A stretch of DNA of 64,000 bases from Flavobacterium lacustre (GTDB lineage: Bacteria > Bacteroidota > Bacteroidia > Flavobacteriales > Flavobacteriaceae), in NCBI RefSeq assembly GCF_027474525.2, contig NZ_CP114882.2:2728001-2792000 (forward strand), written 5' to 3'. Positions 1 through 7,518 of this stretch are shown piece after piece. The notes below the pieces were generated by a model that searched no databases, was not told the origin of the DNA, and was given only the letters and a program-made list of their open reading frames with translations. Both the position numbers and the translations under genes were made by a program. Numbering within the stretch: position 1 is the first letter of the stretch; each line of letters begins with the position of its first letter.

Positions 1-1
1 G

Positions 2-160
2 AGTTTTAGCTTGGCGCATATTGTAAGTTCAAAAACCGGTATGGATATTATTAGTCATTTTGGTTATCAATCTAATTGGTTTTTGATGGGAATCTTTGGA
101 ATTACAGCACTGCTTTGCTGTATCTGGTTGCAAAAAATATTACATAGCGAGAACAAATAA
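2..160 (+). CDS. C-terminal end of a membrane protein (partial)
   Basis: Only the last 52 codons are in the window. The frame is open from base 2 to a TAA at 158-160. The visible part contains one strongly hydrophobic stretch (from WFLMGIFGIT through LLCCIWL) followed by a short charged tail ending HSENK. That looks like the last transmembrane helix and cytoplasmic tail of a multi-pass transporter, possibly of the major facilitator superfamily, but too little is present to name it. A gene-free stretch of about 120 bp with the promoter of the next gene follows. Confidence 0.6.
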   Translation, partial: SFSLAHIVSSKTGMDIISHFGYQSNWFLMGIFGITALLCCIWLQKILHSENK

Positions 161-236
161 TCTTTAACTTCTACCCTTTTCTTTTTTTATGTATTAAAAG
201 CAAAACTTAAAAAATAGTTAAATAACTGCTTTTTTA

Positions 237-268
237 GTTTGTAAACCATAAATATAGTTGTATGTTTG
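237..268 (+). promoter_or_regulatory. Promoter of the blaI-like gene with overlapping inverted repeat
   Basis: TTTG at 238-241 and TATGTTTG at 261-268 match the Bacteroidota -33 and -7 elements with a 19-bp spacer. The perfect inverted repeat GTTT-GT-AAAC at 237-246 lies on the -33 element. BlaI-family repressors usually bind dyads in their own promoter, so this is a candidate autoregulatory operator (inference). Confidence 0.65.
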
Positions 269-285
269 ATTCAAATTAGAAAATC

Positions 286-654
286 ATGCAAAAACTAACG
301 AACAAAGAAGAAGAAATCATGCATATTTTATGGAAGCTCAAAAAAGCATTTGTAAAAGAAGTCATGGCCGAAATCACAGAAGAACAGCCACATTATAACA
401 CACTTTCCACCATTGTTCGGAATCTTGAAGAAAAGGGTTTTGTATCACATAATGCCTTTGGAAACACACATCAATACTTCCCAATTGTAAGTATTGAAGA
501 TTACAGAAAACGTTTCATGAATACAGCTATTGATAATTATTTTAATAGTTCCTATAAAAATATGGTATCCTTTTTTGCCAAAGAAGAAAAAATTTCAGCT
601 CAAGAATTGCGCGAGATTTTGGCTATGATTGAAAATCAAAATGAAAGTAAGTAA
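286..654 (+). CDS. BlaI/MecI family transcriptional repressor
   Basis: A 122-residue protein of the usual BlaI/MecI/CopY length. The N-terminal 75 residues form a winged helix-turn-helix (LTNKEEEIMHILWKL, then the recognition segment NTLSTIVRNLEEKGFV). The C-terminal part is the helical dimerisation region. Family members repress a neighbouring operon and are released when the partner membrane metalloprotease cleaves them. That partner is encoded 23 bp downstream, which supports the assignment. The gene has its own promoter about 20 bp upstream of the ATG, leaving a very short leader. The signal sensed is not shown by the sequence. In Bacteroidota such pairs are widespread and need not control a beta-lactamase, and none is present here. 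Confidence 0.9.
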   Translation: MQKLTNKEEEIMHILWKLKKAFVKEVMAEITEEQPHYNTLSTIVRNLEEKGFVSHNAFGNTHQYFPIVSIEDYRKRFMNTAIDNYFNSSYKNMVSFFAKEEKISAQELREILAMIENQNESK

Positions 655-677
655 TCAATAATATACTTCAAATAGTT

Positions 678-2555
678 ATGGAAGCACTGTATATTTATCT
701 CATAAAATCCAGCGGATTAATAGGTCTTTTTTATTTAGGCTATCATTTAATGTTGCGAAAAGAAACATTTTTCACCACAAATCGTTGGTTTTTATTGGCC
801 GGTTTATTTACCTCTGTAGCTTTACCTCTTTTTGTTATTACCAAAATAATTTGGGTTGCACCTACACCAACAGCAATTGATTGGTCAAATGTTCCTATGA
901 CAACTGTTGTACAAGAAAAGACATTTGAAGATTATTTGCCTATACTCATTGGCGTTTCCTATGGAATGGGAATAGCAATTTTACTCGGAAAATTTGCTTT
1001 CGATTTTTATAGTTTAAATACGGTTTTAAGAGGAAAATTGATTCAACGACAAGCCGATTTTAAATTTATAGATATTGCTGAAAACGTAGCTCCTTTTTCT
1101 TATTTTAATACGATTGTTTATAATTCGTCTTTATACAATCCTTCAGAATTAGAAAGTATTTTAGAGCATGAAAAAGTGCATAGTGACCAAAATCATACTA
1201 TTGACGTATTAATTTCAAGGTTATTTTGTGTTGTTTTTTGGTTCAATCCCTTTATTTGGTTGTACAAAAAAGCAATTCTGCAAAACCTGGAATTCATTGC
1301 AGACAGTGAAGCTTCCAAAAAAATATCAGACAAAAAAGCCTATCAAATCACTCTTTTAAAAATAACAACACAAGAAAATTGTGTTGCCATTACCAATCAT
1401 TTTTATCAATCATTAATCAAAAAACGAATCGTTATGTTAAACAAAAATCAATCAAAAAAGTGGAATTCCTGGAAGTATGTTTTAATCCTTCCTGCATTAA
1501 TTGCCTTTGTATTTTTATTTCAAATTGAAACCATTGCACAGGAAAAAAAATCGGAACAAATCACCGCAGAATCTTCAAAAAAGAATGAAGTTTCAGTCGA
1601 TGTGTACAAAATAAATAAAAACACAACCGATGATGAATTAAAAGAAAAGACGAAAGCTTTAAAAGAAAACTATGCCATAAAAGCTGTTTTTTCGAATATT
1701 AAAAGAAACTCAAAAAACGAAATAACATCAATTTCTGTTAATTTAAAAAAGGGAGACGAAAAGACTCAGGAAATGGAAATCAAAGGAACTGAAGCTATCA
1801 AAACATTTGGAATCATTATTTCTAAAAATGAAAATGGAATCCTTACCATAGATTTTGCTGAAGATGATATTCAATTGAATAAAAAAAGTGTTTTAATTTC
1901 ACCTAATGCGCCTTTGTCAACAGATAAAGAAATTTTTATCAATGGGGCAAAAGTAACTCAAAAAGATTTAGATGAGTTAAATCCTAATGAAATTGAAAGA
2001 ATGGATGTCAATAAAAATCAAAATCAACATGAAATTAGAATAATTACAAAAGATTATTCAAAAATTCTTAATGAGAATGACATTTATATTGACGGTGAAA
2101 AAGTAGACCCAAGTGAATTGTCCAGAATAGACCAAAATACAATTGACAGAATGGATGTGAATAAAAACGAAAAAACAATTAGAATCATAACTAAGCATTC
2201 TAATTCTATCATTAATGGCTCTGATTTACCGATGCCTCCAACACCTCCTACGCCACCTGTTTTTAAATTTAAAAGTCCAAAACCACCTGTTTTTCCTAAA
2301 GCACCAACTGCACCAAAAGGTGATCCAATAAACGGTGATAAGAAAGCATGGAAAGAATTTGAAGCCAAAATGGAAGCTTTTGAAGCTAAAATGAAAAAAC
2401 TCGAACCTCAAATGGAAGCTTTCGATAAACAAATGGAAGAATTTGATAAACAGATGGAACCGTTTAATAAAGAAATGGAAATTTTTGAAAAGAAAATGAA
2501 AGTTTATGAGCAACAAATGCAAGAATATCAATCTAAATTGAATAAGAAAAAATAA
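678..2555 (+). CDS. BlaR1/MecR1-like M56 membrane metalloprotease with TonB-plug-like repeats and heptad tail
   Basis: 625 residues. Residues 1-110 hold three hydrophobic segments. The zinc-protease motif HEKVH is at 164-168, and Glu205 in NLEFIADSEAS is the likely third ligand, as in peptidase family M56. A further membrane segment lies near 267-285. The exported part differs from classical BlaR1: there is no penicillin-binding sensor domain. It instead has two tandem copies of a short module with DRMDVNK/ERMDVNK and a RIITK end, resembling TonB receptor plug fragments, then a Pro-rich stretch near residues 520-550, then nine consecutive heptads of pattern xFxxxMx from about residue 560 to 622. 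It probably works with the BlaI-like repressor immediately upstream as a sensor-protease pair. The ligand is unknown. Confidence 0.85.
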   Translation: MEALYIYLIKSSGLIGLFYLGYHLMLRKETFFTTNRWFLLAGLFTSVALPLFVITKIIWVAPTPTAIDWSNVPMTTVVQEKTFEDYLPILIGVSYGMGIAILLGKFAFDFYSLNTVLRGKLIQRQADFKFIDIAENVAPFSYFNTIVYNSSLYNPSELESILEHEKVHSDQNHTIDVLISRLFCVVFWFNPFIWLYKKAILQNLEFIADSEASKKISDKKAYQITLLKITTQENCVAITNHFYQSLIKKRIVMLNKNQSKKWNSWKYVLILPALIAFVFLFQIETIAQEKKSEQITAESSKKNEVSVDVYKINKNTTDDELKEKTKALKENYAIKAVFSNIKRNSKNEITSISVNLKKGDEKTQEMEIKGTEAIKTFGIIISKNENGILTIDFAEDDIQLNKKSVLISPNAPLSTDKEIFINGAKVTQKDLDELNPNEIERMDVNKNQNQHEIRIITKDYSKILNENDIYIDGEKVDPSELSRIDQNTIDRMDVNKNEKTIRIITKHSNSIINGSDLPMPPTPPTPPVFKFKSPKPPVFPKAPTAPKGDPINGDKKAWKEFEAKMEAFEAKMKKLEPQMEAFDKQMEEFDKQMEPFNKEMEIFEKKMKVYEQQMQEYQSKLNKKK

Positions 2556-2570
2556 TTGCTATTTTTTACC

Positions 2571-2604
2571 AAAAAGACGGTCTCCATCAAGACCGTCTTT
2601 TTTT
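2571..2604 (+). terminator. Rho-independent terminator after the BlaR-like gene
   Basis: A perfect 13-bp stem (2571-2583 with 2590-2602) and a 6-nt loop, followed by a T-run. It lies 16 bp after the stop codon of the M56 gene. Confidence 0.85.
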
Positions 2605-2605
2605 A

Positions 2606-2613
2606 TATCTTTG
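2606..2613 (+). promoter_or_regulatory. Putative -7 element of the 46-residue protein gene
   Basis: TATCTTTG matches TAnnTTTG and begins right at the end of the preceding terminator T-run, 14 bp before the ATG at 2627. No clear -33 element was found, and the transcript would be almost leaderless. Confidence 0.4.
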
Positions 2614-2626
2614 AAAAAAAGTAGTT

Positions 2627-2767
2627 ATGTATAAAATTCTTGCTCAAATTAACAAAATTATTTTGCCCAGTTTTACCAAACAACGATTAGATTTGGCCAA
2701 AGCCAAAAAATGGCAAATAGCAATTATAGGTTACCGGTATTATGTTACTTGTCGTGCTATTGATTAA
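2627..2767 (+). CDS. Small conserved protein, 46 aa (often labelled SsrA-binding protein in relatives)
   Basis: ATG at 2627, TAA at 2765-2767. The product is basic and contains ILPSFTKQRLDLAKAKKWQ followed by a small hydrophobic segment (IAIIGYRYYVT) and ends CRAID. From memory, very similar peptides of 45-50 residues occur in many Flavobacteriaceae and are often annotated as SsrA-binding protein. They are far too short to be SmpB (about 150 residues), so I do not accept that function. The stop overlaps the stop of the convergent apt gene by 4 bp. A TAnnTTTG box sits just upstream. The real function is unknown. Confidence 0.7.
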   Translation: MYKILAQINKIILPSFTKQRLDLAKAKKWQIAIIGYRYYVTCRAID

Positions 2768-3276
2768 TAGGTTATTGCAGCAAATATTTCATTGCCTTTA
2801 ATTTTTTTCCTACCGTTAAGAAAAGCAAGCTCCATCAGGAAATTACACTGTACAATTTCTCCACCCAATCGTTCTACAAGTTCGCAAACCGCTTTTGCAG
2901 TACCTCCTGTGGCCAAAACATCATCGTGAATTAATATTTTATCACCTTTTTGAATGGCATCAATATGAATTTCTAAAGTATCAGTTCCGTATTCTAAATC
3001 ATACGTTGCAGAAATCGTTTTGTAAGGCAATTTATTGGGTTTTCTAACGGGAATAAACCCTACATTTAATTCTTGGGCAATCAGCATTCCGAAGAAAAAG
3101 CCACGACTTTCCACTCCTATTACTTTGTCTATTTTTTTATCTTTTAAAGTAGAAACTAATAGTTCCAAGCATTTATTTCTTGCTTCGGGGTTAATTAATA
3201 AAGGAGTTATATCTTTAAATAAAATTCCTTCTTTTGGAAAACCTTGAATATCACGTATATAATTCTTAAGGGCCAT
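2764..3276 (-). CDS. apt: Adenine phosphoribosyltransferase
   Basis: 170 residues, full length for Apt. It makes AMP from adenine and phosphoribosyl pyrophosphate in cytosolic purine salvage. Visible hallmarks are the N-terminal IRDIQGFPKEGILFKDITPLL, the VIGVESRGFFFG strand-loop at about 53-63, and the PRPP-binding signature ILIHDDVLATGGTAKA at about 114-129. It reads leftward and converges on the 46-residue protein gene with a 4-bp overlap. It is divergent from the tRNA-Arg gene. I saw no clear TAnnTTTG box for it. Confidence 0.96.
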   Translation of the reverse strand: MALKNYIRDIQGFPKEGILFKDITPLLINPEARNKCLELLVSTLKDKKIDKVIGVESRGFFFGMLIAQELNVGFIPVRKPNKLPYKTISATYDLEYGTDTLEIHIDAIQKGDKILIHDDVLATGGTAKAVCELVERLGGEIVQCNFLMELAFLNGRKKIKGNEIFAAITY

Positions 3277-3304
3277 ATTTTTTGATTTTTATATAAAATT
3301 TCAC

Positions 3305-3334
3305 TTGCAAGTTACACAATTATCCCTATATTTG
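3305..3334 (+). promoter_or_regulatory. Promoter of tRNA-Arg
   Basis: TTG at 3305-3307 and TATATTTG at 3327-3334, with a 19-bp spacer, match the Bacteroidota promoter consensus. The mature tRNA starts 43 bp downstream, leaving a short 5' leader for processing. Confidence 0.75.
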
Positions 3335-3376
3335 CACCCGCTAAGACGCTCAACAAGCAATATGTCTTACAAAAAT

Positions 3377-3450
3377 GGCCTTGTGGCGCAACTGAATAGC
3401 GCACTTGATTACGGCTCAAGAGGTTACTGGTTTGAATCCAGTCAAGGTCA
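3377..3450 (+). tRNA. tRNA-Arg (anticodon ACG)
   Basis: A 74-nt cloverleaf: acceptor stem GGCCTTG with CAAGGTC (one G-T pair), D arm GCGC...GCGC, anticodon stem CTTGA/TCAAG with loop TTACGGC giving anticodon ACG, and T arm ACTGG-TTTGAAT-CCAGT. The discriminator base is A3450. CCA is not encoded. ACG is normally edited to ICG by TadA to read CGU, CGC and CGA. It has its own promoter and terminator and is monocistronic. Confidence 0.96.
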
Positions 3451-3460
3451 CAAAATAAAA

Positions 3461-3497
3461 ACGCAATTATCTAATTATTTGATAATTGCGTTTTTTT
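3461..3497 (+). terminator. Terminator of the tRNA-Arg transcript
   Basis: A perfect 11-bp stem (3461-3471 with 3481-3491), a 9-nt loop and a T-run, 10 bp after the tRNA. Confidence 0.85.
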
Positions 3498-3586
3498 ATT
3501 TACCTCTTTTTATTATATTTAGTTCCTATTGATTTGAAAAGTTATTATAAATTTATTCTTTTTTTATTTTAATACATTAAAAACCA

Positions 3587-5677
3587 TTGAACAAAAACTT
3601 TCCTTTCATTTTCGTTGTATTTCTAATCCTATTTTGTTTTGAACCCATTTTTGGTCAAATACAAAAAGATACAACAGCGCTTTCTGAGATTATACTTGAA
3701 GCATCTCCCATCAAAACTACTTTACAAAATACAGCAGCATCAGTTTCATTCATTACTAAAAAAGATATTAATAGAAGCGATGGCGTTATACTTACCTCTG
3801 TTTTAAATAAAATACCGGGCGTTTCCATGCAACAAGGCGCCTTAAATACCAATAGAATTACTATTAGAGGAATTGGAGCCAGAACACAATACGGAACTGC
3901 CAAAATCAAAGCTTATTTCGAAAATATTCCGCTCACAAGTGGCGAAGGCGAAACTATCATTGAAGAAATTGATATGGAATCCATTGGAAGTATTGAGATA
4001 ATTAAGGGGCCAAATTCCACTAGTTTTGGTTCAGGATTAGGAGGCGTGATTCATTTGTTTCCGCAACAAACTACTTTACAGGAATCTTTTGTAAAATCAG
4101 CGACCACTTACGGTAGTTTTGGATTAATAAAACAGAATCTTTCTGCAGGTTATAGCAATGCAAAATCGAATCTGTTTTCCAGTTATACACATTTGCAAAA
4201 CGATGGTTTTAGAATCAATAGCGCTTACGACAGAAAATCGTTTAATTTACATGGAAAACAAAGAATAAATACAAAGGGGAATTTATCTTTTTTAGGCATT
4301 TTCACCCGTTTAAAAGCTTTTATTCCAAGTTCTATAAATGAAACTGATTTCTACAACAATCCCGAAAAAGCAGCTTCAAACTGGGCTGCTGCCAAAGGAA
4401 ACGAATCGTATGATAAATTGTTAATGGGAATGGGATACAGTCATCTGTTTTCTGAAAAATGGTCTTTCAAGACAAGTGTTTTTTTAAATATAAAAAAGGC
4501 AAATGAAGCAAGACCTTTTGATATTCTTAATGAAAAAACTAATTCTTTGGGATTTCGTTCTACAGTAAATTATAAATCTACATTGTTTTCAGTTCCATTT
4601 GAAGCAAGCCTTGGAACAGAAATGTTAGCTGAAAAATATCAATTTTCTCTGTTCGAAAATTTATATGCATCACAACCGGGACAAGGAAGTATAACCGGAA
4701 ATCAATTTAGTGGAATAAACCAAAATCGGGACTACATCAATTATTTTTTACAAATGGAGCTTCAATTACTCCAAAACCTCTATTTAGAAAGTGGATTGGC
4801 ATTAAACAAAACGAACTATTCTTTAAAAGATGTTTTTCAAAACAATGCTTTACCTCAAAAATCAGCTTACAGTTTTGGTTCCGTTTGGTCTCCCAGACTT
4901 GGTTTGTCATATAAAATTACTGATGGAAAAAACATATATACTTCAATTAGCAATGGATTTTCAGTACCTTCAGTAGCAGAATCAATGACTCCCGAAGGAG
5001 AAATAAATACCAATTTAAAACCAGAAATGGGTTGGAATTATGAATTGGGTTTCAAAGGGAATTGGTTAAATACCAAATTATACACAGAACTTGTACTTTA
5101 TAGCACTCAAATCTCAAACTTATTAGTTGCCCGACGCACTGCCGATGATCGATATGTTGGTATTAATGCGGGAGAAAGTTCTCATATTGGTATTGAATTT
5201 TCTATAAATTATTTACTTCTAAAAACTTCAAACTGGCAAATAAAACCTTATTTTTCAGGGACAATTAATACTTTCAAATTCAACCATTTTATAGATGGTG
5301 ATTCAGATTATTCTGGGAATGCACTCACGGGAGTTCCTGACTCACAATGGAATCTAGGAATAGATTTGAGTACCGAAAAGGGTTTTAGCTTAAACACATC
5401 TTTTAGCAGCGTAGGCAAAATTCCTATGAATGATCAAAATTCAAAATATACTAATGCATACCGTTTATTAGATATTAAAGCAACGTATCGTTTTAAAATG
5501 CTAAAAATCATAAAAACGGAATTATCTTCGGGAATTAATAATGCGTTTGATAAGTTATATGCCGCTAATATTTTGCCAAATGCCGTAGGTTTTGGTAATG
5601 CACTTCCCCGATATTATTATCCCGGAAATCCCAGAAATTATTATGGAGGAATTTCGATTGCTTATGTATTTGAATAA
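3587..5677 (+). CDS. TonB-dependent outer-membrane receptor (TTG start)
   Basis: 696 residues. A signal peptide covers about residues 1-23 (cleavage before QIQKD). The plug domain spans about 40-160 and includes LNKIPGVSMQQG, ITIRGIG and IEIIKGPNSTSFGSGLGGVI. The rest is a 22-strand-type barrel ending in GISIAYVFE. The start is TTG at 3587: an in-frame TAA lies at 3578-3580, and the first downstream ATG would remove the signal peptide and half the plug, so TTG is effectively forced. It lacks the N-terminal carboxypeptidase-regulatory-like domain of SusC proteins and has no SusD neighbour, so uptake of an iron chelate, vitamin or similar small ligand is more likely than glycan import. The substrate cannot be read from the sequence. 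Confidence 0.9.
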   Translation: MNKNFPFIFVVFLILFCFEPIFGQIQKDTTALSEIILEASPIKTTLQNTAASVSFITKKDINRSDGVILTSVLNKIPGVSMQQGALNTNRITIRGIGARTQYGTAKIKAYFENIPLTSGEGETIIEEIDMESIGSIEIIKGPNSTSFGSGLGGVIHLFPQQTTLQESFVKSATTYGSFGLIKQNLSAGYSNAKSNLFSSYTHLQNDGFRINSAYDRKSFNLHGKQRINTKGNLSFLGIFTRLKAFIPSSINETDFYNNPEKAASNWAAAKGNESYDKLLMGMGYSHLFSEKWSFKTSVFLNIKKANEARPFDILNEKTNSLGFRSTVNYKSTLFSVPFEASLGTEMLAEKYQFSLFENLYASQPGQGSITGNQFSGINQNRDYINYFLQMELQLLQNLYLESGLALNKTNYSLKDVFQNNALPQKSAYSFGSVWSPRLGLSYKITDGKNIYTSISNGFSVPSVAESMTPEGEINTNLKPEMGWNYELGFKGNWLNTKLYTELVLYSTQISNLLVARRTADDRYVGINAGESSHIGIEFSINYLLLKTSNWQIKPYFSGTINTFKFNHFIDGDSDYSGNALTGVPDSQWNLGIDLSTEKGFSLNTSFSSVGKIPMNDQNSKYTNAYRLLDIKATYRFKMLKIIKTELSSGINNAFDKLYAANILPNAVGFGNALPRYYYPGNPRNYYGGISIAYVFE

Positions 5678-5716
5678 CTGTTTCAATTTTTACTTTTACC
5701 AATTAAAAAAACTTAA

Positions 5717-6286
5717 ATGCCTGAATATTTTCTAGACATCAAATACGAAAACAGGACTTACACTGTTGAAGAATTAAATTTTAAGGAATTTGAGTGTTGT
5801 ACTTTTATAAACTGTAATTTTTCGGATTGTAATTTTATTGATGTCACTTTTATAGATTGCGTCTTCAATGATTGTATATTTAGCGGAGCCAAAATAAATC
5901 ATGTGGCTTTAAGAACTGTATTTTTTAATCGCTGCGAAATCAAAGATGTTAATTTTGCTATGTGTAACAAACTCATTTTTGAGGTTCATTTCAAAGATTG
6001 CATTTTAGATTTTTCTAAATTTTACACTTTAAAAATAAAAGGAACTTCATTTACCAACTGTAGTTTGGTAGCAATTGACTTTATGAGTACCGATTTGACA
6101 GAAGTAATTTTTGAAAATTGCGATTTATATCGTTCTGAATTTGCCAAAGCAATTGCTAATAAAGCGAACTTTAAAACAAGCTATAATTATACGATTGATC
6201 CTGTAAAAACTAAAATTAAGAAAGCTGTATTTGCTCTTGAAGGCATAAAAGGATTGCTTTTCAAGCATGATATTTTGGTAAAATAA
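5717..6286 (+). CDS. Pentapeptide-repeat protein
   Basis: 189 residues. From about residue 22 to 155 the protein is built from A(D/N)LXX-like pentapeptides, here mostly in the form C-x-F-x-x (CTFINCNFSDCNFIDVTF and onward), which fold as a right-handed quadrilateral beta-helix. It is unusually rich in Cys at the repeat positions. Some relatives mimic DNA and protect gyrase (Qnr, MfpA), but nothing here shows that activity. It starts 39 bp after the TonB receptor, so co-transcription is possible. It ends flush against the stop of the convergent acetyltransferase gene, with no intervening base. Confidence 0.85.
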   Translation: MPEYFLDIKYENRTYTVEELNFKEFECCTFINCNFSDCNFIDVTFIDCVFNDCIFSGAKINHVALRTVFFNRCEIKDVNFAMCNKLIFEVHFKDCILDFSKFYTLKIKGTSFTNCSLVAIDFMSTDLTEVIFENCDLYRSEFAKAIANKANFKTSYNYTIDPVKTKIKKAVFALEGIKGLLFKHDILVK

Positions 6287-6784
6287 TTAGAGTTTTTTCT
6301 CCATTTTATAATCTTCCATCAAATAACCATAATCTAATTCTATGTCTTCTTCACCTGTGATTTCAAAACCCATTTTTTGATAAAAAGTACACGCTTTATT
6401 AAATCGGTTTACATTCAAAGAAACTATTTTTGAATGATTTTCTTTCGCAGAATTTACTACTGCATCAATCAGCAACTTACCGGCTCCTTTGCCTTGAGCT
6501 TCCGGAAGTAAATATATCTTATGTAGTCGAGTGGTGTTTTGATTTAAATAATTATGCTGAAAAGATGCAAATCCAAGACAAAAATTAGCTTCATGAATCA
6601 ATATAAAAGAATGTCCTTTGTTTGTCATCAAATCAATTAAAGTTTCGGGCGCGTAGAATTTCTCCAACATATAATCCAATTGTTCTTTACTGAGAATAGT
6701 ACCATAAGTACTTGGCCAGGAATTATAAGCAATTTCCTGGATTATTTTCACATCAACTATTGAAGCTTTTTGAATCGTAATCAT
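6287..6784 (-). CDS. GNAT family N-acetyltransferase
   Basis: 165 residues. The acetyl-CoA binding motif A is visible as IYLLPEAQGKGAGKLLIDAV (about 90-109), followed by motif B (VNRFNKACTFYQKMGFEITG), which is characteristic of single-domain GNAT enzymes. The N-terminal half (IAYNSWPSTYGTILSKEQLDYML) matches the small acetyltransferases of the RimI/PhnO-like type. The acceptor substrate is unknown. It is transcribed leftward, with its start 25 bp after the miaE stop, so the two could be cotranscribed. Confidence 0.88.
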   Translation of the reverse strand: MITIQKASIVDVKIIQEIAYNSWPSTYGTILSKEQLDYMLEKFYAPETLIDLMTNKGHSFILIHEANFCLGFASFQHNYLNQNTTRLHKIYLLPEAQGKGAGKLLIDAVVNSAKENHSKIVSLNVNRFNKACTFYQKMGFEITGEEDIELDYGYLMEDYKMEKKL

Positions 6785-6809
6785 TCATATTATAAATTTG
6801 GACTTTAAT

Positions 6810-7403
6810 TTATCCGTGTATGGTTTCACTTTTTCCGTAATTAGCGATAACGGATTCTTCGAACTCCAGCCATTCTCTCCACCGTTTTTCGACATCGATT
6901 CCAGTTCCGTATTTTCGAGCATAGGTAATAAAAGTAGTGTAATGTCCGGCTTCACTTTCCATTAAATCTCTGTAAAAAACAGATAATTCTTCGTCTTGAA
7001 TATTTTCCGAAAGTACTTTAAAACGCTCACAACTTCGGGCTTCAATCATTGCCGAAAACAACAAACGTTCTACCAAACCGGAAACTCTGCTCCCGTCTCC
7101 GCTTTTTTTCATGTACAAATACAATTCATTGACATAATCGTCTTTGCGCTCCCGTCCCAATTTTAAACCACGTTTGATAATAATATTATGCACTTGCTCA
7201 AAATGATCAATTTCTTCTTTGGCCAAAGCCAATAAATCCTGAACTAAATCCTGATATTCTGAATTATTGGTGATAATGGTTATAGCATTTGTAGCTGCTT
7301 TTTGTTCGCACCACGCATGATCTGTCAAAATTTCTTCAATATTTTTTTCTACAATATTTACCCAGCGGGGATCGGTTGGTAATTTTAATCTTAGTACAGA
7401 CAT
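6810..7403 (-). CDS. miaE: tRNA-(ms2io6A)-hydroxylase
   Basis: 197 residues, the usual MiaE length. A ferritin-like four-helix diiron monooxygenase that hydroxylates the isopentenyl side chain of 2-methylthio-N6-isopentenyl-adenosine at tRNA position 37. Family markers visible are TDHAWCEQKAATNA, the diiron helix motif KEEIDHFEQVH (E-x-x-H) and the second set EARSCERF and ESEAGHYTTF. The enzyme acts after MiaA and MiaB, neither of which is in this window. It lies between glyA and the GNAT gene, all on the minus strand. The 115-bp gap to glyA holds a repeat-rich hairpin region. Confidence 0.93.
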   Translation of the reverse strand: MSVLRLKLPTDPRWVNIVEKNIEEILTDHAWCEQKAATNAITIITNNSEYQDLVQDLLALAKEEIDHFEQVHNIIIKRGLKLGRERKDDYVNELYLYMKKSGDGSRVSGLVERLLFSAMIEARSCERFKVLSENIQDEELSVFYRDLMESEAGHYTTFITYARKYGTGIDVEKRWREWLEFEESVIANYGKSETIHG

Positions 7404-7431
7404 AATTTTAGAGTTAGAAAGTCATAATATC

Positions 7432-7498
7432 AAAAGTCGAAAGCCAAAAGTAAGACAGAATATTAAATTCTATTCCAAGACTTTCGACTTTCGACTTT
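7432..7498 (-). repeat. Nested inverted repeats between glyA and miaE
   Basis: AAAAGTCGAAAG at 7432-7443 pairs with CTTTCGACTTT, which itself occurs twice overlapping (7481-7491 and 7488-7498). Inside lies a second small hairpin, AGAAT-ATTAA-ATTCT. The glyA transcript would fold here. No T-run follows, so it is not a standard terminator. Confidence 0.55.
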
Positions 7499-7518
7499 AA
7501 AAATTTAAGAAGTATTTA

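Noticed and set aside
2226..2531. Long open frames antisense to the 3' end of the BlaR-like gene
   Set aside because: They are by-products of the repetitive heptad and Pro-rich coding sequence; composition (Phe/His-rich) is unlike any protein and there is no promoter.
3305..3532. 75-codon open frame across the tRNA-Arg region
   Set aside because: It runs through the promoter, tRNA and terminator; the tRNA explains the conservation.
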